Below, piece after piece: positions 59,855 to 64,000 of a stretch of 64,000 nucleotides of DNA; positions within the stretch are counted from its first letter, which is position 1; each line of letters begins with the position of its first letter. Below the pieces are notes generated by a model, which saw only the letters and a list, made by a program, of their open reading frames with translations, was not told the DNA's origin and searched no databases. The stretch is from Croceivirga sp. (GTDB lineage Bacteria; Bacteroidota; Bacteroidia; Flavobacteriales; Flavobacteriaceae), in NCBI GenBank assembly GCA_028284665.1, contig JANQRG010000037.1:101810-165809 (forward strand), given 5' to 3'. Position numbers and translations under genes: made by a program.

Positions 59855-60043
59855 TTAATGCTCAGTCTTAAGTAATCCAAAATAGCGTTGCAAAGATTTC
59901 TGAAGCCATGGCGCCATGTAAACCTCTTGCGGAACCCGTACCGTAGGCACACCAAACCGCAATCCTGTTATTGTATTGAAAACCATTGGCAGTATACTAA
60001 AAATCAGTTTTTTAAGTTTTGTATACCAACCCCAAACATTGAA
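59855..60043 (-). pseudogene. Open minus-strand frame, possible gene remnant
   Basis: An open frame of about 62 codons reads NVWGWYTKLKKLIFSILPMV, then FGVPTVRVPQEVYMAPW and LQKSLQRYFGLLKTEH before TAA. The only ATG (59986) leaves 43 residues, so the track misses it. Codon choice looks coding-like. I do not recognise the family. It may be the tail of a lost gene or chance. It fills most of the 238-bp gap between the dipeptidase and the next gene. Confidence 0.25.
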
Positions 60044-60045
60044 TT

Positions 60046-60822
60046 ATGACTTTTAAAACCAAACTCTTTACGTGTTTATTGCTTATTGGCGTGCTTGCCG
60101 GTTCTATTGCACAAGAAGAAGAAAGCACCCGATGTGCTGATTACTACAAAGGAACGTATACCCTTAAAAAAGGAAAGACAAAAGAAGGTTACATTTTTAT
60201 AAACGATTGTAAGCCGCATCTTTTTCAGCAAAGTTTACGAGTTATCGATGAAAAAGCGTACACCCGATATAAAAAGGGCAAAAAAATAAAAAAGAAAGCC
60301 ATTGAGAAGTTCAAGGTTAAAGAAATAAAAGCTTTTGCCCTTGAGAATGGACGCACATTTCGTCAGGTAAAATATGTGAACCTTGCCTCAACCACCAAAG
60401 TAGGAATGCTACCGAAACGGTTTTTGCTAGAGGTGGCTGCTGATGGCGATATCGTTGTCTATAAGAAATATTATCGTACGGATAACGGTGTGATTCACGG
60501 AGAAGTTATGGACTCGAAACTTGCCGGTGGACCTGCCCATACCGAGTTTATGAAGAACAATTTTCAAATCTTGATCCAAAAGGATAAATCAAAGAATCCG
60601 AAGAATATCAGGTCGGTTAACATCAAAAACTATTTTGGTGATAATACAGAGATCATCGAGAAATATCAAAACGGCGATTACGAATTCAGAATCCAATTAC
60701 AGCGAGAAGCTGCCTTCGGGTATAACTGTGATATGCTCTTTTTAAATGCGTTAGTTGAAATGGCGAATGACTACAATAAAGGAATTAACACGGAGTTGTC
60801 AAGTAACAGTTTTGATAATTAA
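60046..60822 (+). CDS. Exported protein of unknown function
   Basis: A 258-residue protein with a signal peptide (residues 1-22, ending SIAQ). CADYYKGTYTLKKGKTKEGYIFINDCKPHLFQQSLRVIDEKAY starts the mature part; a lysine-rich stretch RYKKGKKIKKKAIEKFKVKEIKAF follows. The plan (GTYTLK..G..EGYIFIND..) recalls Bacteroidota proteins of the same size whose role is not known. Two cysteines near the mature N-terminus could pair. A strong terminator follows. Confidence 0.6.
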   Translation: MTFKTKLFTCLLLIGVLAGSIAQEEESTRCADYYKGTYTLKKGKTKEGYIFINDCKPHLFQQSLRVIDEKAYTRYKKGKKIKKKAIEKFKVKEIKAFALENGRTFRQVKYVNLASTTKVGMLPKRFLLEVAADGDIVVYKKYYRTDNGVIHGEVMDSKLAGGPAHTEFMKNNFQILIQKDKSKNPKNIRSVNIKNYFGDNTEIIEKYQNGDYEFRIQLQREAAFGYNCDMLFLNALVEMANDYNKGINTELSSNSFDN

Positions 60823-60847
60823 ATAACGTTGTGACGTAGCAAAAAGG

Positions 60848-60879
60848 GGATTTGGATCTAACTCCAAATCCTTTTTTTT
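60848..60879 (+). terminator. Intrinsic terminator
   Basis: GGATTTGG / CCAAATCC perfect 8-bp stem with loop ATCTAACT, followed by eight T bases. Confidence 0.88.
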
Positions 60880-60898
60880 GTTTTTTACACAATTACTG

Positions 60899-62110
60899 CT
60901 AGAGACGCTGAAGCAGGGCCATATAAAAGCCATCATAGCCACTTTCTGAGGCATATAGCGTTTCTTCTTTTTCAAAGGTGAACGACTTCCCGGCTTCAGA
61001 AGCCAGAAATGCCTGGACTTGCTGTTGGTTTTCCTCTGGTAGGATGGAGCAGGTGGCGTAGACCAATTTCCCCCCGGGTTTTACCATTTTGCTATAGTCA
61101 CGTAGGATATTTTGTTGTGTTTTCTTAACGTTTTGAATAAATTCCGGGGTCAGCTTCCACTTGCTGTCCGGGTTGCGCCTTAGCACCCCTAAACCTGAGC
61201 AGGGGGCATCCAATAAGACCCTGTCCGCCTTCTGATGTAGTTTTTTTATGGTTTTGGTAGAGTCAATCAAACGGGTCTCCAGATTGTGGGCGCCGTTTCT
61301 TCTTGCACGTATTTTGAGTTTCTTCAGCTTACTCTCGTAAATGTCCATGGCAATAAGCTGTCCCTTGTTTTCCATTAGGGCGGCAAGATGAAGGGTTTTG
61401 CCACCCGCACCGGCACAGGCATCCACCACACGATGTCCTGGAGCCACTTCCAGAAAAGGGGCTACTTTCTGGGAGGAGGCGTCCTGTACTTCAAACCAAC
61501 CGTCTTTGAACGCTTGTGTAGAAAAAACATTTTTACGTTCTACCAGTTCTAACCCATCGGGATGGTCAGGAAGGGTAGTAGTAGGGATTCCCGCCTTGTC
61601 CAATACCCGTTGCACCGTGTTTTTTGTTGTTTTTAAGGTATTGGTACGAAGAATTACAGATGCAGGACGATTTAATGCGGCAACTTCCTTGGTCCACAAG
61701 GCTTCTCCTAGCGCTTTTTCGCCCATTGTATCCAACCAATCCGGAAGCGACTCTCGATATTTGCGAATTTTGGAGAGTTGGTCAAAACGGCCTTTAATCC
61801 TTCTGGAAGGTGTACCCTGCAATTGTTTCCAGTCGGGCAAGGGAATACCCCGTAGTACACACCAAACCCCAAACATTCGAAAAAGAGCTTCCCGGGGATA
61901 CGGGATATCCACCTCAACAATTTTTGCATACAACCGCTGCCAGCGTACGATTTCATACGTAGTCTCTGCAATAAAATTCCGATCTCGAACCCCCCAACGC
62001 TTATCGTATTTTAAAACCTTTTCAACCACCTTATCGGCATAATGTTGCTCATTGAAAATGAGATGCAACGCATCAATAACGGCAAAAACCAGGTTTCTGT
62101 GAAGACGCAT
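60899..62110 (-). CDS. RsmB/NOP-family rRNA m5C methyltransferase
   Basis: A 403-residue SAM enzyme that methylates cytosine C5 in rRNA. It has an N-terminal NusB-like helical domain (about 1-130), a VVDACAGAGGKTLHLA SAM motif, and the two family cysteines in LLDAPCSGLGVLRRNPD and LVYATCSILPEENQQQV. Length fits bacterial RsmB-type enzymes, though the target base cannot be fixed from sequence. Divergent from the YCF48-like gene. Confidence 0.9.
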   Translation of the reverse strand: MRLHRNLVFAVIDALHLIFNEQHYADKVVEKVLKYDKRWGVRDRNFIAETTYEIVRWQRLYAKIVEVDIPYPREALFRMFGVWCVLRGIPLPDWKQLQGTPSRRIKGRFDQLSKIRKYRESLPDWLDTMGEKALGEALWTKEVAALNRPASVILRTNTLKTTKNTVQRVLDKAGIPTTTLPDHPDGLELVERKNVFSTQAFKDGWFEVQDASSQKVAPFLEVAPGHRVVDACAGAGGKTLHLAALMENKGQLIAMDIYESKLKKLKIRARRNGAHNLETRLIDSTKTIKKLHQKADRVLLDAPCSGLGVLRRNPDSKWKLTPEFIQNVKKTQQNILRDYSKMVKPGGKLVYATCSILPEENQQQVQAFLASEAGKSFTFEKEETLYASESGYDGFYMALLQRL

Positions 62111-62127
62111 ACTCGAATTTAAGGAGG

Positions 62128-62135
62128 CAAAGGTA
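62128..62135 (-). promoter_or_regulatory. -7 box of the rRNA methyltransferase gene
   Basis: Minus strand TACCTTTG, 18 bp before the ATG, matching TAnnTTTG. Confidence 0.5.
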
Positions 62136-62163
62136 ATGGTAAACTTGAAGAGATTCTAATCGC

Positions 62164-62171
62164 TACTTTTG
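62164..62171 (+). promoter_or_regulatory. -7 box of the YCF48-like lipoprotein gene
   Basis: TACTTTTG matches TAnnTTTG, with a TTG at 62145-62147 spaced 16 bp upstream as a possible -33 element. It faces the divergent promoter at 62128-62135. Confidence 0.5.
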
Positions 62172-62187
62172 AGGAAATCTTACATTC

Positions 62188-63222
62188 ATGCATAAACTAC
62201 TGTTTGCTTTTGGGATAGTTATACTCCTGGTTTCCTGTACACCCAACGAAACATCGCATAATTTTTCTTCTGTTCAAATTGAAACCGTATTCAAGGACTC
62301 GGTAAGTATACGTGCCATAACGCTTTTGGATAACAACACCTTGGCCTTTGCCGGTAGTCAAGGCATCTACGGTAGTGTAGATTTGAGAAAGCATACGGTA
62401 CGGACCAATATACAAACCTATGACACTTTACTTCCGGAGTTCAGAGCCGTAGCACAAACCAAAACCGATTTTTTTATGCTCTCTGTTGCAAATCCGGCAC
62501 TACTTTATAAAACCGGGACAGCAGGGAAAATGGAATTGGTATACACAGAAGAAGGAGAAGGCGTGTTTTACGATGCCATGAAATTCTGGAATGATAGCGA
62601 AGGCATCGCGATTGGCGATAGCAGGAACGGATGCCTTTCCATACTAATTACAAGGGATGGCGGGACTACCTGGAATAAAGTTAAGTGCTCATATCTACCT
62701 CAGGGCGTTGATGGGGAAGGGGCTTTCGCGGCCAGTAATACCAATATTGAAATGATGGGTGATTCGACCTGGATGGCCACTACCGAAAGCCGAATTTATT
62801 TTTCTCCGAATAAAGGTAAAACCTGGAAAATTCAAACTGTACCCATACGCCATAAAAAACCAACCGAGGGCATTTATTCAGTCGATTTTTACAATGCGCT
62901 TTTGGGCGTTGCTATTGGAGGGGATTATACCGATCCTAATGATCCAAGAAGTAATAAAGCGTTGACCACTGACGGCGGTGCAACCTGGAAACTGATTGCC
63001 GATGATAATCCGCCCGGGTACAAAAGTTGCGTGCAATTTGTTCCGAATTCTGGGGGAGAGGATATAGTTGCCTTAGGTTTTTCGGGAATTGCTTATTCGA
63101 ACAATAGGGGAACATCTTGGACATCTTTGAGCGGTGAAGACTTTTACACCATTCGATTTTTAAATGATTCCATAGCGTATGCGGCTGGAAGAAATAGGAT
63201 TTCAAAACTCACTTTTCGGTAA
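62188..63222 (+). CDS. YCF48/BNR-repeat propeller lipoprotein
   Basis: A 344-residue protein with lipoprotein signal MHKLLFAFGIVILLVSCT (lipobox Cys 17). Repeats of the Asp-box type appear: ITRDGGTTWNKV, FSPNKGKTWKIQ, LTTDGGATWKLI, YSNNRGTSWTSL. These form a sialidase/YCF48-like propeller. YCF48 helps photosystem II assembly in cyanobacteria, but Bacteroidota members are unassigned and often called oxidoreductase without evidence. It is likely a surface or periplasmic binding protein. Confidence 0.82.
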   Translation: MHKLLFAFGIVILLVSCTPNETSHNFSSVQIETVFKDSVSIRAITLLDNNTLAFAGSQGIYGSVDLRKHTVRTNIQTYDTLLPEFRAVAQTKTDFFMLSVANPALLYKTGTAGKMELVYTEEGEGVFYDAMKFWNDSEGIAIGDSRNGCLSILITRDGGTTWNKVKCSYLPQGVDGEGAFAASNTNIEMMGDSTWMATTESRIYFSPNKGKTWKIQTVPIRHKKPTEGIYSVDFYNALLGVAIGGDYTDPNDPRSNKALTTDGGATWKLIADDNPPGYKSCVQFVPNSGGEDIVALGFSGIAYSNNRGTSWTSLSGEDFYTIRFLNDSIAYAAGRNRISKLTFR

Positions 63223-64000
63223 CTATGCCAATGGCTTTTGTTGCAGTTGAAGGGTAAAGCTATCAGCATCCAATACCGCTTCAACGCCAATAGGAAAAGT
63301 AAAGTTTTCGGTAATGTGCCCAAAACTCATCCCGTAAACGGCAGGAATGCCCATGGGTCCAATTCGGTCCATAACCACTTCTTTTAAGGAAAAAGAGTCA
63401 GAACCTTCTTCTTTGTCACAGTCTTTACACACTCCAAATAGTACGCCAGCCGCTCTTTTAAAACTGGAAGTGGATAATAATTGGGTCAGCATGCGATCGA
63501 TACGATACGGGGCTTCACCAATATCTTCAATACAGACAAGGCAATTGCTGTAATCAATATCGTAATCCGTGCCGTTCATGGCCGATAATAAGGAAAGATT
63601 CCCTCCAACCAATTTACCGGAGGCCTTTCCGGAGGTTATTACATATCTGTCATATACGGGATCCGTCAAGGTCTCTTCATCAAAGTCATAATTTTTTATG
63701 GTGAGTTTTTCCGCAGGGTGCATCACCATGGTTTCTACACTCCCATAGGCATAAGAACCCAATTCAGGCCCCATGGCTCCATGAAAACCGATCAATCCAA
63801 TTTTCTTGTAAAAGGCATTTAGTAAGGCTGTAATGTCACTATATCCTAGAAGGACTTTTGGATTATGTTTGATGACGTCAAAATTGAGCATGTCCAGGAT
63901 ACGTGTGCAACCATAACCTCCGCGAATGCAAAAAATACCCTTAACTTTTGTATTGGTAAACATGTGCATAAGATCTTTGACACGTTCATCATCAGTATTG
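63223..64000 (-). CDS. LD-carboxypeptidase (S66 family), 5' end outside window
   Basis: The frame stays open past 63969 to the window edge (…TDDERVKDLMHMF), so the ATG of the ORF track is internal and the gene begins beyond 64000. The S66 layout is clear: GIFCIRGGYGCTRILD, the Ser nucleophile in LLGYSDITALL, the Glu in LVCIEDIGEAPYRID and the His in GMSFGHITENFTFPIG. The enzyme removes the terminal D-alanine from tetrapeptides of murein or murein fragments in cell-wall recycling. It is convergent with the YCF48-like gene with no gap. Confidence 0.88.
   Translation of the reverse strand, partial: NTDDERVKDLMHMFTNTKVKGIFCIRGGYGCTRILDMLNFDVIKHNPKVLLGYSDITALLNAFYKKIGLIGFHGAMGPELGSYAYGSVETMVMHPAEKLTIKNYDFDEETLTDPVYDRYVITSGKASGKLVGGNLSLLSAMNGTDYDIDYSNCLVCIEDIGEAPYRIDRMLTQLLSTSSFKRAAGVLFGVCKDCDKEEGSDSFSLKEVVMDRIGPMGIPAVYGMSFGHITENFTFPIGVEAVLDADSFTLQLQQKPLA

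Noticed and set aside
61398-62042. 214-aa plus-strand ORF
   Set aside because: It is fully antisense to the RsmB-type gene, which has all catalytic motifs. The protein has no recognisable pattern.

Overview
The window looks like a chromosomal segment of a marine-type member of the Flavobacteriaceae (Bacteroidota). Support comes from gene content (DUF5916 outer-membrane protein, DUF6520-like exported peptide, tricorn-like protease, FadN-type beta-oxidation fusion, full-length PurL), from the -7 boxes of the form TAnnTTTG, from weak or absent Shine-Dalgarno sequences, and from dispersed intergenic repeats typical of this group. No rRNA, tRNA or CRISPR array was seen. Names come from motifs and family memory; no database search was run.

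Layout. 0-11 kb: a 5'-truncated CHAT protein, a GH26-like glycosidase, an AstE/AspA-like deacylase, an MFS carrier with an unclear start, a tricorn-like protease and a GH2 beta-mannosidase. 10.8-20.5 kb, minus strand: a DoxX-like protein, a YdeI-like protein, an M20 peptidase, a zinc alcohol dehydrogenase, a tight block (M1 aminopeptidase, arginase-like, nitrilase, GNAT), a TMEM175-like channel, and a beta-propeller fused to two SnoaL-like domains. 20.5-26 kb: a trehalose-6-phosphate synthase/phosphatase fusion divergent from a GH15 enzyme, then a PLP decarboxylase. 27-36 kb: fatty-acid degradation (acyl-CoA ligase, MarR regulator, FadN-type fusion, thiolase, acyl-CoA dehydrogenase). The marR promoter carries a perfect 30-bp palindrome.

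36.2-40.2 kb is the accessory-looking stretch. It holds a REP-associated transposase framed by two identical 26-bp REP hairpins in inverted orientation, a sigma-factor fragment, and a three-gene cassette: MauE/DoxX-like membrane protein, membrane-anchored probable beta-propeller, and a small exported four-cysteine peptide. After it come a terminator, two miniature repeat elements, and a second copy of the peptide gene's leader with no gene behind it. I regard this cassette as the best candidate for an undescribed system.

40.2-44.6 kb: an anaerobic pyruvate-formate block (pflB, pflA, OFA-family transporter) behind a promoter with a Crp/Fnr-like palindrome placed near -41. 44.6-50 kb: a GNAT protein, purL with two in-frame insertions of dispersed repeat sequence, a CIA30 protein, repeats, and a decayed methyltransferase remnant. 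50-55.7 kb: an S41 lipoprotein, a DUF5916 protein and a SulP transporter. 55.8-59.8 kb: an operon of GntP-type permease, RidA, D-threonine-aldolase-like enzyme and M19 dipeptidase, which suggests uptake and breakdown of D-amino or hydroxy-amino compounds. 60-64 kb: an exported unknown, an RsmB-type rRNA methyltransferase, a YCF48/BNR-like lipoprotein and a truncated LD-carboxypeptidase.
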